Shown: positions 15,652 through 25,863, counted from the first letter of the stretch. The stretch is DNA of 64,000 bases from Lewinella sp. 4G2 (GCF_001625015.1 NZ_LVWJ02000014.1:1054001-1118000); one strand, 5' to 3'. Numbers and translations: made by a program. Notes: generated from the sequence alone by a model not told the origin.

Positions 15652-16899
15652 TCACATACTAGAAGTCATCAACAACCCAATATCCGTCGACCGCATCTCA
15701 AACCGCCTGCCCAAATAGCTATTCGTCAGGCAGCCTTTGAAGGTGTACACGCCGTGGCGCATGCCCTTGTTGTGCATGATGTACTCCTCGATGGAAGCGG
15801 CGCCATCCGCTTTGAGGAGCATGGGGACGATCAGGTTACTCACCGCGATGCTCGCCGTGCGGCCCACGCGGCTGGCGATGTTGGGGATGCAGCAATGGGT
15901 AACGTCGTGGCGGACGAACGTCGGGCGGTCCATGCTCGTCAGTTTGCTGGTGGCGAAGCAGCCGCCCTGGTCGATGCTCACGTCTATGATGACCGAGCCG
16001 GGGCGCATGGCACGGACCATGTCTTCACTGACGACCACCGGCGTGCGCCCGTCCTCAGCGTGGATGGCACCGATGGCGACTTCGGCCGTGAGGAGCTCCC
16101 GCCGCAGGTAAGTCGGGTTGAAGGCGCTCGTGTAGAGTTGGCGACCCACGCTATTCTGTAGGCGCATCAGTTTGTGGATGTTATCGTCGAAGATCTTTAC
16201 TTCGGCACCCATGCCGAGGGCGGTGCGGGTCGCGTATTCGGCCACGACGCCGCCGCCGAGGATCACGATTTTTGCGCTCGGTACGCCGGAGACGCCGCCG
16301 AGGAGGACGCCGGGTCCATCGCCCTTGCCACTCAGCAGTTCGGCCGCCATCTGTACGGCCGTGATGCCCGCCATTTCGCTCATGATGCGGACGATCGGGT
16401 AGCAACCACTGTCGTCCTGCAGGTACTCCATCGCGATGGCGATGATGCGCTTGGCCTTAAGGCGGTAGAGGTACTCCGCCGAGATGATCGGTAGCTGGAG
16501 GGGGGAGATCAGGACCGTCCCCGGTTGCATCATGTCGATCTCCTCGAGGGTGGGCGGCGCTACTTTCAGGATCACCTTCGCCTTGGTGTAGACCTCGCGG
16601 GCGGAGTGGGCAATTTCGCCACCTTCTTCGCTGTAGTGGTGGTCGGTAAAGTTGCTCGCCGTGCCGGCGCCGGTCTGAACGAGGACGCGGTGCCCCCGGC
16701 TCGTCAACCGGTTCACGCCGCTGGGTACGAGGGCGACGCGGCGTTCCTGCAGCGTAATTTCTTTTGGGATACCGATGAAGAGCGCCTCCCGTTTCGTTTC
16801 CACGGCCAGGGTTTCGGTTTGGGTTTGCCCGTAGCCGCCCGTCAGTTCGTCGGGGAGGGAGACTTTGGGGCGGTCCGGCGCTTTATCGGTGCTGCTCAT
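15652..16899 (-). CDS. ald: alanine dehydrogenase (AlaDH/PNT family)
   Basis: The start chosen is ATG 16899 (MSSTDKAPDRP). A longer open frame overlaps the upstream tsaE gene and has no family similarity. 415 residues. The N-terminal catalytic half begins IGIPKEITLQERRVALVPSG. A Rossmann NAD-binding segment contains VILGGGVVAEYATRTALG, and a C-terminal catalytic region follows with RHDVTHCCIPNIASRVGRTA. The family converts L-alanine to pyruvate and ammonium with NAD. The N-terminus is about 40 residues longer than the classical enzymes. The start lies 8 bp after the tsaE stop, so the two form an operon. Confidence 0.88.
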   Translation of the reverse strand: MSSTDKAPDRPKVSLPDELTGGYGQTQTETLAVETKREALFIGIPKEITLQERRVALVPSGVNRLTSRGHRVLVQTGAGTASNFTDHHYSEEGGEIAHSAREVYTKAKVILKVAPPTLEEIDMMQPGTVLISPLQLPIISAEYLYRLKAKRIIAIAMEYLQDDSGCYPIVRIMSEMAGITAVQMAAELLSGKGDGPGVLLGGVSGVPSAKIVILGGGVVAEYATRTALGMGAEVKIFDDNIHKLMRLQNSVGRQLYTSAFNPTYLRRELLTAEVAIGAIHAEDGRTPVVVSEDMVRAMRPGSVIIDVSIDQGGCFATSKLTSMDRPTFVRHDVTHCCIPNIASRVGRTASIAVSNLIVPMLLKADGAASIEEYIMHNKGMRHGVYTFKGCLTNSYLGRRFEMRSTDIGLLMTSSM

Positions 16900-16907
16900 G
16901 CTGGCGG

Positions 16908-17324
16908 TTACTGGTCGGTCGTGATGGTGAGCGTGCGCGACTGTCCGTCCGCCGCGTGCTCCAGGCGTAAGTGGACAACGCCCGGAGGCAGGAGAGGTTC
17001 TAACACGGCCGGCCATTCGATGAAGATCGCCACGGCGTCCGCGTGCACCGTTTCCTCGATACCGGCGGCCAGGGCTTCCTCCACGTCCCCCAAGCGGTAG
17101 GCATCCAGGTGGTAGATCGGCCCGTCGGCGGCGGCGTATTCGTTCACGATGCTGAAGGTGGGGCTCGAGGTCGGCTCCGTCACCCCCAGTTGCCGCGCCA
17201 TTTCCGCCACCAGGGTTGTCTTGCCCGCCCCGAGGTTCCCCTCCAGGGTGTAGATGGTCCCGGCCGGGTACCGATCGAGCAGGCTTTTGGCGATGGTGGG
17301 GAGGTCATTCAGCGTGTACTGCAT
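16908..17324 (-). CDS. tsaE: tRNA threonylcarbamoyladenosine biosynthesis ATPase TsaE
   Basis: 138 residues with the TsaE P-loop GNLGAGKTTL (about 29-38), the switch-like SSPTFSIVNEY and the YHLDAYRLGDVEE motif. It is the ATPase that supports t6A37 synthesis on ANN-decoding tRNAs with TsaB and TsaD. The ATG at 17322-17324 is preceded after one base by an exact 18-bp dispersed repeat. A -7-like TACCTTCG box lies at 17364-17371 on the minus strand, so the repeat sits in the short 5' leader. Confidence 0.94.
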   Translation of the reverse strand: MQYTLNDLPTIAKSLLDRYPAGTIYTLEGNLGAGKTTLVAEMARQLGVTEPTSSPTFSIVNEYAAADGPIYHLDAYRLGDVEEALAAGIEETVHADAVAIFIEWPAVLEPLLPPGVVHLRLEHAADGQSRTLTITTDQ

Positions 17325-17325
17325 G

Positions 17326-17343
17326 GGGCGCTGCCGCGGGTGC
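17326..17343 (+). repeat. 18-bp dispersed repeat, exact copy, directly before the tsaE start
   Basis: On the tsaE strand it reads GCACCCGCGGCAGCGCCC, followed by C and ATG. It occupies the place of a ribosome-binding site, and no Shine-Dalgarno sequence is seen. It is the clearest non-coding copy. Confidence 0.9.
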
Positions 17344-17655
17344 GGGGTTTTGGGGGATGGGCGCGAAGGTAGGGTTGAGGGAGGTAAAAGTTTTGCTTGG
17401 GACAGTAGGCGTTTGGGTGGGGTTGGTGAAATTAGCAGAGGTGACGATGGGGGTATCCAGTTGGTCGTTAGCCAACGGATAGGGGATGTGGTGTTTTTGG
17501 GTTGTGATGATTTTAGTTGCCGTCGTCGTCTCCGAAAATTTCGGGGTGGTCAGGAGACGTCTGGTTCTCTGCGGGCGCCGTATTTCTGGGTGGATTAAGA
17601 TAGGGTGCGCCCAATTGGCGCTACCCGTCAAGCCTTGCGGCCTGAGGATAGTTTT
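17344..17655. other. spacer between the island and tsaE
   Basis: It contains the tsaE leader and probable -7 box near 17364-17371. It also holds an imperfect inverted repeat at 17603-17626 (GGGTGCGCC / GGCGCTACCC) that could end minus-strand transcripts from the island. Base composition shifts here from GC-rich to AT-rich. No gene is supported. Confidence 0.5.
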
Positions 17656-18048
17656 TCATTGGGCGGTATCATATCGTTTCGGTGTTGCTAAAAATTGCAG
17701 TAGTTCGTTCATTTCATCTAGAGATAAAGAATCGAACCTGCTACCTATCTCTATATGATCATCATCATACAAGGTTGTGATTAAACGATCAAGCCGACGA
17801 TAATCCTCTAATTTGTATAAATGTTTAAATTGTTTATCTTTTTCTGAGGTTTGATGACAAAACATACACCTCTCGTAAAAGGTGGCCTTACCAGACCTCC
17901 ATGCGCTAGTCTTGTATACAGCATTATCCCCGTTATATACAAGAGATTGGCTTGCACATCCGATGGCTAATGCCAACCCAATGACAATAATGAACTTGGC
18001 GAGGTCCGCCCCTTTAAAAACCAGCATCTTTCGCCTTTTTTCTGTCAT
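17656..18048 (-). CDS. small lipoprotein with c-type haem motif, possible immunity partner of the RHS protein
   Basis: The start chosen is ATG 18048 (MTEKRRK), preceded by a GGGGAGAAG ribosome-binding-like sequence; ATG 18060 and ATG 18027 are alternatives. 130 residues. A lipoprotein signal (ALAIGC) is followed by RCMFCHQ, a CxxCH haem-attachment motif, and a C-terminal helix region resembling the end of small cytochrome c domains (LSLDEMNELLQFL). The gene overlaps the 3' end of the RHS gene by 35 bp. That placement is typical of immunity genes for polymorphic toxins, but a periplasmic cytochrome is the more direct reading of the motif. AT-rich like its neighbour. Confidence 0.6.
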   Translation of the reverse strand: MTEKRRKMLVFKGADLAKFIIVIGLALAIGCASQSLVYNGDNAVYKTSAWRSGKATFYERCMFCHQTSEKDKQFKHLYKLEDYRRLDRLITTLYDDDHIEIGSRFDSLSLDEMNELLQFLATPKRYDTAQ

Positions 18049-21000
18049 ACTTCTCCCCATGAGAGTTTAAAAAATCTCTTGCACGACTACGTGTTCTGTA
18101 ATGAGTTTTATGGCGTCGCCCATTTGCAAACTCCTTTGGTGTTTTAGTGCCACCTAAGTCCTGGATAAACTTCAAAATCTGTTGACGCGTGAGGCTTATA
18201 CTGCCATTTAGATGATCTCCCATTAGCCCGCTACCATCACTCGAGTGATCAGCTCCTGTATTGTGACCAAACTCATGTGCACCTAACTCACCGCCTTTTT
18301 CCCCGGTAAGTTCACCTGCTTCTACAAGAGTAACATTGCCTGGAGTCTCCCCCCAACCCTGCACGTTCTCTTCGTTACTATTGACAACTTGATCAACGAC
18401 AATCATTAAAAAGTCAGTGTCCGAAACATCGTCCAGAGACGTGACTACAGTTTGGTTAACCCTTGTCTTTACGGACACAGTAACTTTTCTATCTGTTAGC
18501 TGGTAATCGTCTGTCCGAACATAAGATGGTGCTCTACCGCTAAATGAGCTCTCGATACTGGACTTGACTCGACCTAATCCGACGCTTATTTCATGCCCTT
18601 GTTTTGAAGATAAGTTAATGACCTTCTGATTATAAGACGCTGAGACGTTTCGTCGGCCTACATTCCCATTTGAATCTCTAACGTCGTCTGCTCTAACTTT
18701 TTGCAGCCCATGCAGGTCAATATTTGCGATAGGTTCATTCTCAGCATAGTTGTAAGTCGACACATGTGGAAACTGATCTGAGATCGGGTCCACGCCTGTG
18801 AAGCGCCCGATGGCCGGATCGTAGTACCGGAAGCCATACGCATACAGTCCAAGGTCTTCATTAAGCTCCTTCCCATTGTACCGATAACGATTGTCGTCAA
18901 CTCCTGTTTGGCTGTCATTCCAAGCCCCCCGCATCTCCATCCCAAATGGATAGTAATGATGTTCACTAATTACTTCCTCCTCCTCAATACTTCCGTTTAG
19001 ATCCCAATCAGCAAATCTAACTCTTACATTGCCTAACTGATCGGTGAGATTGTATTCAGATATCCAATCGACAGATTGTGGGCAACTAGCCGTAAACGCA
19101 GCGAATGTAGTGCCTAGTTGTGAAGAGAAGCCACTTTTTAGTTCAATCGTTTTTTCTGCTGTTATTGCTGTTGGGTTCGTAATGGGCACACTTGCTGTAG
19201 CCAACGTTTTTCGGCCTCTATACACGCTTCGATCTTGAGGAAGAAAATTTTCGTATGCCCCAAGATTATTATAGATGTTTAAATCATCTTCTTCAATCTC
19301 TGGAAAATCTGGAATATCTGGTATGTCCTTGTCTTCATTGCAATCACGCAGCAAGCCGTAAGAGTAGAAGCCTGACGAGGCTACACGGCCTTCAGCATGA
19401 AGTGCATAGTCCAGCCGATTTTCTTTAAAAACCATATCTCCTATATATGTCCTGACAGTCGATTGTCCATCGATACTAGAGGTGATTTCTCCAATTTTTT
19501 CTCCCGTCGAGGTATAAATGATATCAACAGTTGTTCCATTTGATTTTTCAAATCTATATGGCAAGTTTAAGTAATTATAATCAACTATAATAGAATTAGT
19601 CGGATCAACAGTTACATTTCCGTTTTCATCATAAACGTAGTCTAAGCCCGAAGTAGAGTTGTTGAACCCACTATCACCCTGATTCCCAGTACCATCAGAT
19701 ATTGAAGCTACTTTATTTGAATTTTGATGAATAGTATATTCTAGTAAATCAACCCAGTTATTACTACCATCTTCTAAGACACCCGCCCGTGACAGACTAC
19801 TAATATTGCCCCTATCGTCATAGTTGATCGATCCAGTGTAGTCAATACCATCAATTTTCGTTTCATGTAAATTGAGCCTGTCCAGGTTATCATATATGAA
19901 ATCCTGCACAAGATTAGACACGCCACTTCCAAACTGATCTAATTTTAATATATTTCCGTTTGAATGAGTGATTTCGCCATTTGAATAGTGCAGCTTAAGT
20001 CCGAAAAGGTCATCTTCGCGTGCGGTCACATCGTTTATACTATTCAAGAATCCATTGGGCAAGTAAGTGTAATCAACTCTTTGTAGCGTTTGCTTCTTCC
20101 CACCCAAAAACTTCGTACTAAGTTCTCCTTTAGAGTTGTAATCATATTCAGCAATTGTATCTATAGCGCCTACTAGAATGCCATCAATAAGACGGTGAGA
20201 CTGGCTTACTACCCGACCAGATCGATTAACGGATGATGAATTCCAGGAACGATGATATCTCTTATCCGTATGAACAGCGTTTGATGACGATAATACCATT
20301 CCATTAGGGTGAGTTACAAATTTTTCTATTCTGCTATTTTGATCGTCATTCAATGGATGGTTAGACTTTTTACTGATTAGCTTTCCAAAAGTATCATACT
20401 CATAAAGCGTCGTATAGCTATGATTTGCAACGTTCCTTCCATCCATCTTAAAAGTCGACGATGAAATTACCTTGTCCTTTAAAAAATTGGTATTTCCATA
20501 TTGAAATAAAGACGTTGTACTTCCATTTGTAATGTCTTGTTCACGAGATTCATTCTCAGCATTAATTGTATTAGTAAAACCTGTTTTTGTAATTCTACCA
20601 TAGCCATCATAAACATTTGAATAGTACCCTAAGCCGGAAGGATAAAGCTCACCTTCGGTATAGGTTAGCAAATCTCTTTGGTTATAATAGTAATTCTCGA
20701 TTGGACGGTCTGGGAATTTTTTACTTAGAAGGTTGTTCCAGCCATCATAAGTGTAACCATAGAACAAATTATTGCTAGCAGATGATGCACCAGCTGGGAA
20801 AACAAATTTGAGCCTATCTTTAAGATCATAAGTGCTGTAGGTGTCTACAAAATCATCTGCACCTTTATGCCTACGCTGTAAAATTATCCGTCCTCTAATA
20901 TCAGCAAAAGTCTCAGATATTTTACCCTCTTCATCTATTAATCTAGTTACGAATAAAGAATTAACGGGATAAACATCGTTAAGTGGAGTTTCAATAATAT

Positions 21001-24000
21001 CGATGTTTGAGCCGTGTTGATACTGTTTTCTTGACCATTGCGGCATAGTCGTATATTGTACTCGGCCTAGAGGATCCGCAAAATATTCAACCAATGTGTA
21101 ATCATTACCCGTTGGATCGACGTAGGCACGTGAATCACTATCGGACGGAAAGGCTTCATATCTTTTATAAGGTCTGCCAACCTCGTCGTATTCAATTGCA
21201 TTTTGGATCAAACTCTTGAAACTTTCTGGATCTTGCTGATCATTTATTTTCCACCTATCCACTTGTTGACTTGGTCGCCCGAGGCCATCATAATATTGAC
21301 TTACAGATTGTGCTGTAAAGTCACAAAGCTCGGCAACGTCTTCCGTCAATTCATATTGATCCGTAATGGTCACGCGGTTTCCAACTCCTGATCTATGATA
21401 GCCATACGAAATGTCCTTTTTTATTTCGATCCCACCATTGGGAGACAGGACCGTAACGCTATCTAATCTTGTTAATTCGTCGTATTTGTATCTTATCTTT
21501 GAACTATCAACATTAATGTGCTGTAGAAGAAAATTTGAATTTGTTACATAGGTGTATTCCTCCTTAAAATCAAGAAACTGTTTTGACTTTACAAGTCCAG
21601 TGGGGTACCAATCAAATATAATTGTATCCCAGCCTTTATATGTTACAAATTGTGGACGGCCGTATTTGTAGTTTTCTATCCTCACTTCTTCTTCCCAACT
21701 TCCCGACCAGACTGCATCATCACTTTCAGTTGCGATATACTTGTTAACTCTTGATAATCTAGGAAACCCTGCATCCAGACTAAATATGCTTTGCTGGCCG
21801 CTAACCATAATGCTATTTACTTCTAAACTAGATTCTAAGGTTGATATTATATTTAACTCCTTGAGCTTTAGGGCTGCAGAATCAGTAGATGCATCTGGAT
21901 AAGCATATCTTTTTAGATATGTCTTGCCATCACTGTTTTCAGTAGAAATGGAGGTTGGGTATGTTGGATAAACATCGGATTCATAATTGTAAGAAGTGGT
22001 ACTGGCAACGCCATCAATTTCGTTAACTTTACTGTTGACTTTGAAGAATCCATTTTTAATACCATATCCACGTGGCCCTAATAAGATTCGGGGCGGAATA
22101 ATAACCCCATTACACACGCTTCCACTTTCAGAAACAGTGAAAAGAGACAGAACAGCGCCTGCGTTATCAATGCCAGGATATACTACCTCGATGCCATCTA
22201 TAGATTTTCTAGCAATCAGTTGCCCTGATTCATTAAAAGATTTTTCTTCCTTTAATTGTCCTCTCGCAAAATCCGGTAAGGTTGGAAGTGGTAGTTGATC
22301 TTCTGGCGGGCTACCATTCGGCATTGCCCCCATATAATATTCACGAATTATAGAACCAGAGTTTGGAATAATTTCTTCAACATGCGAGTAGCAAATGTGT
22401 CGCCCATCAAAGTCTGTATGGGAGGTATAAAAGTTTGATCTTATGTCTGTAGCCTCGATCAATAATGAGCTACTCCCCGGTGAACTAACAACATTATAAT
22501 CAATTTTGTAATTAGGATACTTAAATAAGACACCTGACTTAGTTCCATTTGGCTTCTGGTATTTAAATGAACGTGATACAGTGGAATTCCCAGCAATTTG
22601 ATTAGTACTGGCAGTTATCTCTTTAATACGAAGACCTCCTACAAGATCGTTAATCCAAAAATCATTACCAGAATTTTCTGCTTTGTGTCGTTCGTACACA
22701 TAACTAATTTCCCCTCCAGTCGGCAGGATTTGTTTTTTTAAAGTTCCAGTTAAAGCTGAATTTAGATTACCTACATTTCGGTTTAGACCGCTATTGATGT
22801 ATGGTACAACCCTAGGAAGCAAGCCAGATCGTGCATCATTACTAGTGACATTATTGTAAAATCCCCAATGATCTATCGCCTTACTCAATAAGCTAGGATA
22901 TGGTGCACCTTCGTAATATTCAAATATATGCGATGGTACTTTGGTTCTTTCGCCGAATGTTCCGCATTGTTGTTCTTGAATTGACTCAAGTTTTAGTCTT
23001 TTACGATAAGAAGAAGTAGGGTCATGAGGTCCTTTTAAACTGCTGTCATTTTCTACGTCATCTGTGGCTGGACCAGTCACGTAAGAGTACTCGAATGCCA
23101 CCTGTTTACAAAGACCATAAAAGTCACCTTGCTTATTCTGTCTAAATTCTATATTATTTAGTCGCTTAGGCGGTTGGCTTGACCCATCGAAGTTATTCCA
23201 AATTGATAAATCTTGTCTGTTTTCTTCAGCTGATAAGAAGACAGATTCAGTTCCGCTTTTCGTTTCAATGCCAACTAATCGGTAGCTTTCTATATAGTTG
23301 ATACTGATCGGCTTATTCTCTAAGTCTCCGATATTGCCAGGAGTCAAATAATCCAAATTGAAGTCGGTTCTCCTGTAACACCCGGTTTCTGAACCGTCAG
23401 GGTTGAGAATTGATGCTTTATTTGAAACACCTCTTTGGTCACTATTTGTTAAGTATTTATATTTTTCTTTTTCATAATTAAAGTCAATTGAGTAGTTGCC
23501 ATCCGCACTCTCAATTTTGACTAAAAACCAACTATCTCCACACGGCGACAAATCTCTTCGCGGCGAATAATAATCCAAATTCATTCCCGTCCTCTCCATC
23601 TTCGGAACCTCGTCAGATGTTATTTCATCACTAGGAACTCCAAAGTAGTATTTTGTTCCATCTGGACCCGTAATGACGAATCCCTTAATCGTACCAAATT
23701 CTCTTTGAAATAGTGGCTCTATTATGAGATCATTATCCGGTAAAAGCACAATTCTTTTCTCACTTGTTCCATCAAAGTAAAACTTGCCAGATTTCCCCAA
23801 AAAATTAAAGGAAAAAATGTCGGGCTCAAAATCTACTTCACCTCTTTCGTAAGCTAGGATGTCTATTTCCAGAGTCCCATCATGAACGACTTGTCCATGA
23901 TAATAGTAACCCTTTTTCGTACTGTCATCATCGTACCCTCCTCTTCTGCTGCGCATAATCATGCCCCCGCTATTTAGTGTCCAGCCCATTCCAGTCCAGC

Positions 24001-24283
24001 TCGAGGGATTAGCTACGCGCAGTCCACTTGCGTGATAAGAAAGATATATTGGGAGTTGCAAATCACCTTCTTTTAGCGTGTGCAACGGAATTGCAATTTG
24101 TGGAATCCCCGTGAAGTGACTAACTGGCATTTCGACGTATTCACCAAATGCCGCTGCGGTTGGAGTCTGAATGGCACCAATATTTAATTCTCCCCCACTT
24201 GGTTGAGCAAAGACAACATGAGAACCAAAGATCACAAATATTATCAGCAAGCAGAGCCTTGAAAAAAATGTAGTAATGGGCAT
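18014..24283 (-). CDS. giant RHS/YD-repeat protein with C-terminal metzincin-like tip
   Basis: 2089 residues with a signal peptide (VVFAQ). An N-terminal SpvB/RHS-type beta region carries the Bacteroidota signature LPIYLSYHASGLRVANPSSW. Many YD-type repeats follow (about 900-1750). The RHS core closes at about 1800-1855 with RYRYNGKELNEDLG, YGFRYYDPAIGRFTGVDPIS and a final DLHGLQ. The variable tip (about 1860-2089) contains HEFGHNTGADH (His2003, His2007, His2013) and a likely Met-turn (SGLMGD, Met2021), i.e. a zinc metzincin protease site. This architecture matches polymorphic toxins. Much more AT-rich than the rest of the window, suggesting transfer. Confidence 0.88.
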   Translation of the reverse strand: MPITTFFSRLCLLIIFVIFGSHVVFAQPSGGELNIGAIQTPTAAAFGEYVEMPVSHFTGIPQIAIPLHTLKEGDLQLPIYLSYHASGLRVANPSSWTGMGWTLNSGGMIMRSRRGGYDDDSTKKGYYYHGQVVHDGTLEIDILAYERGEVDFEPDIFSFNFLGKSGKFYFDGTSEKRIVLLPDNDLIIEPLFQREFGTIKGFVITGPDGTKYYFGVPSDEITSDEVPKMERTGMNLDYYSPRRDLSPCGDSWFLVKIESADGNYSIDFNYEKEKYKYLTNSDQRGVSNKASILNPDGSETGCYRRTDFNLDYLTPGNIGDLENKPISINYIESYRLVGIETKSGTESVFLSAEENRQDLSIWNNFDGSSQPPKRLNNIEFRQNKQGDFYGLCKQVAFEYSYVTGPATDDVENDSSLKGPHDPTSSYRKRLKLESIQEQQCGTFGERTKVPSHIFEYYEGAPYPSLLSKAIDHWGFYNNVTSNDARSGLLPRVVPYINSGLNRNVGNLNSALTGTLKKQILPTGGEISYVYERHKAENSGNDFWINDLVGGLRIKEITASTNQIAGNSTVSRSFKYQKPNGTKSGVLFKYPNYKIDYNVVSSPGSSSLLIEATDIRSNFYTSHTDFDGRHICYSHVEEIIPNSGSIIREYYMGAMPNGSPPEDQLPLPTLPDFARGQLKEEKSFNESGQLIARKSIDGIEVVYPGIDNAGAVLSLFTVSESGSVCNGVIIPPRILLGPRGYGIKNGFFKVNSKVNEIDGVASTTSYNYESDVYPTYPTSISTENSDGKTYLKRYAYPDASTDSAALKLKELNIISTLESSLEVNSIMVSGQQSIFSLDAGFPRLSRVNKYIATESDDAVWSGSWEEEVRIENYKYGRPQFVTYKGWDTIIFDWYPTGLVKSKQFLDFKEEYTYVTNSNFLLQHINVDSSKIRYKYDELTRLDSVTVLSPNGGIEIKKDISYGYHRSGVGNRVTITDQYELTEDVAELCDFTAQSVSQYYDGLGRPSQQVDRWKINDQQDPESFKSLIQNAIEYDEVGRPYKRYEAFPSDSDSRAYVDPTGNDYTLVEYFADPLGRVQYTTMPQWSRKQYQHGSNIDIIETPLNDVYPVNSLFVTRLIDEEGKISETFADIRGRIILQRRHKGADDFVDTYSTYDLKDRLKFVFPAGASSASNNLFYGYTYDGWNNLLSKKFPDRPIENYYYNQRDLLTYTEGELYPSGLGYYSNVYDGYGRITKTGFTNTINAENESREQDITNGSTTSLFQYGNTNFLKDKVISSSTFKMDGRNVANHSYTTLYEYDTFGKLISKKSNHPLNDDQNSRIEKFVTHPNGMVLSSSNAVHTDKRYHRSWNSSSVNRSGRVVSQSHRLIDGILVGAIDTIAEYDYNSKGELSTKFLGGKKQTLQRVDYTYLPNGFLNSINDVTAREDDLFGLKLHYSNGEITHSNGNILKLDQFGSGVSNLVQDFIYDNLDRLNLHETKIDGIDYTGSINYDDRGNISSLSRAGVLEDGSNNWVDLLEYTIHQNSNKVASISDGTGNQGDSGFNNSTSGLDYVYDENGNVTVDPTNSIIVDYNYLNLPYRFEKSNGTTVDIIYTSTGEKIGEITSSIDGQSTVRTYIGDMVFKENRLDYALHAEGRVASSGFYSYGLLRDCNEDKDIPDIPDFPEIEEDDLNIYNNLGAYENFLPQDRSVYRGRKTLATASVPITNPTAITAEKTIELKSGFSSQLGTTFAAFTASCPQSVDWISEYNLTDQLGNVRVRFADWDLNGSIEEEEVISEHHYYPFGMEMRGAWNDSQTGVDDNRYRYNGKELNEDLGLYAYGFRYYDPAIGRFTGVDPISDQFPHVSTYNYAENEPIANIDLHGLQKVRADDVRDSNGNVGRRNVSASYNQKVINLSSKQGHEISVGLGRVKSSIESSFSGRAPSYVRTDDYQLTDRKVTVSVKTRVNQTVVTSLDDVSDTDFLMIVVDQVVNSNEENVQGWGETPGNVTLVEAGELTGEKGGELGAHEFGHNTGADHSSDGSGLMGDHLNGSISLTRQQILKFIQDLGGTKTPKEFANGRRHKTHYRTRSRARDFLNSHGEKYDRKKAKDAGF

Positions 24284-24396
24284 AGGTAATTCTTTTGTTC
24301 GCTTACGGAGGAACTGTTTATTAAGTCGAATACTTATAGATACCTTTCAAGCAGCGGTTATAGTAGGATGAGCTTTAAATAGCTACGGTATTTCAC

Positions 24397-25863
24397 CTAA
24401 TGACTAACGACCACCAACTTTTGAGCCAGCAAACCAGCCTTTTCACCACCAATAAATTCAACGTTGTAAGTACCGGATACCCACTGCGATGTATTAAATT
24501 TTTCGTACTTGTTATTTGTTGAACGTTGTTCTATGATTTGACCGGATGCGTTACTAACTCTTATCAGAATTGGCGCATCCGTGAAACCACTTTCCACTAC
24601 AAAATAATTGGAGGCAGGATTTGGATACACCATGTAGGTAGAATTATTCAACTCTTCATTCTGCAGTTGATCACCACACGGAGAACAATTTGCAATTTTC
24701 GCTAATGACCTATTGAGCTTTTCTAACTCCGACCTCAGTTCATCTTGCTCGTTCAATAGTTGTTTGTAATCACGCTCCTGCCGCGCAATCACCTCCCCCT
24801 GCTCCTGCACCGCCCCAACCAAAATTGCAATCATATCCATATACCGCACCCCACGGATATCTACGGCCTCAGCATCAGCCACCGCGCCAGCACCTTTCTC
24901 CGTACCGCCAACCACGCTCGGAAAGCCCAACTCGTCCACTTCTTCCGCCGTAGCGATCTCCGCCGCGTCGGTGGTGTAGGGGTGGTGGACATCCGTCACC
25001 AGGTCGGGTAGCACTTTGGCGACTTCCTGCGCCACGAAGCCATAGTGGATAACCTCTTCCTCGCCGAAGCCCATCTTCTCGGAGGCTTTGTAGCTGTAAG
25101 TGTGGGGTTTTAGGCTATTAACGATATCCAGCGCGCCTTCGATGTTCTTGACATTTTTCTTCAGTCGTTCGTCCGAAGCTTGCGTGAAGGTGCCATTGAC
25201 GTGTACGTCCCCGACGAAGTAACCAGCGTAACCAGAGCCACCGTTGATGTTACTGTATAGCCCGTACCGCGCAGCTTGACCGCCACCTTTAATGTCGATG
25301 TACTGCCCGTAGGAAGTCTTAGCCGCATCTTGCGTATAACTCTTTACCTGGATGTAACTACCGTAGGCATTATTCCGCTTCCGGTGCACCGTCTCTCCGT
25401 AGAAATTGGCGAACAGCTTATTCTGCGCCCGCGTGCCCCGGTCATCCACAATACTGTAGTTACCGAATAACCGACCTTTGGCGTCGGCTGTATTGGAGAG
25501 GTCGTTATAAATGCCGTAAGCGTCCATATCACCACCGTGGCTAACGACGTTACGCACGCCGTACGTCAAGCCAGTAGCCCCCATCGCCTGTTCTACGTGA
25601 TTCCACAAGCCATACTTTTCGGCTAGGCCAGAATCAAGCACATTATAGATGCCGACACCGCGCACGGTATCCGCGCCAGTCGAGCGGACGAACAGATTGT
25701 ATTCGTGGTCAGCATTGCTGAAGCGGCTCTTCGCCATCGGGTGGGGAAGGTCGCCAAAGCCATTGCTACCGGTACTATCAACGAAAATTTGGGCGCTAAG
25801 CGATTGGCTGGTAACGACTAGGCATAGCAATGCCAGGATGGGTATCAGGAACTCTTTTTTCAT
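24397..25863 (-). CDS. peptidase S74 (intramolecular chaperone) protein with T9SS sorting domain
   Basis: 488 residues with a signal peptide (QSLSAQ). The N-terminal part is a repetitive beta-rich region (YGIYNDLSNTAD, YGQYIDIKGGGQ). An S74 chaperone domain starts near 230 (SDERLKKNVKNIEGALDIVN and HYGFVAQEVAKVLPDLV), followed by a coiled coil at about 350-390. The C-terminal T9SS type A domain (about 409-488) contains YMVYPNPASNYFVVES and WVSGTYNVEF. S74 domains trimerise fibre-like proteins and then self-cleave. It precedes the RHS gene by 113 bp on the same strand. The last third (below about 24775) is AT-rich, the first two thirds GC-rich. Confidence 0.9.
   Translation of the reverse strand: MKKEFLIPILALLCLVVTSQSLSAQIFVDSTGSNGFGDLPHPMAKSRFSNADHEYNLFVRSTGADTVRGVGIYNVLDSGLAEKYGLWNHVEQAMGATGLTYGVRNVVSHGGDMDAYGIYNDLSNTADAKGRLFGNYSIVDDRGTRAQNKLFANFYGETVHRKRNNAYGSYIQVKSYTQDAAKTSYGQYIDIKGGGQAARYGLYSNINGGSGYAGYFVGDVHVNGTFTQASDERLKKNVKNIEGALDIVNSLKPHTYSYKASEKMGFGEEEVIHYGFVAQEVAKVLPDLVTDVHHPYTTDAAEIATAEEVDELGFPSVVGGTEKGAGAVADAEAVDIRGVRYMDMIAILVGAVQEQGEVIARQERDYKQLLNEQDELRSELEKLNRSLAKIANCSPCGDQLQNEELNNSTYMVYPNPASNYFVVESGFTDAPILIRVSNASGQIIEQRSTNNKYEKFNTSQWVSGTYNVEFIGGEKAGLLAQKLVVVSH

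Noticed and set aside
16900..17016. Longer N-terminus for alanine dehydrogenase
   Set aside because: It overlaps the tsaE coding end and lacks family similarity.
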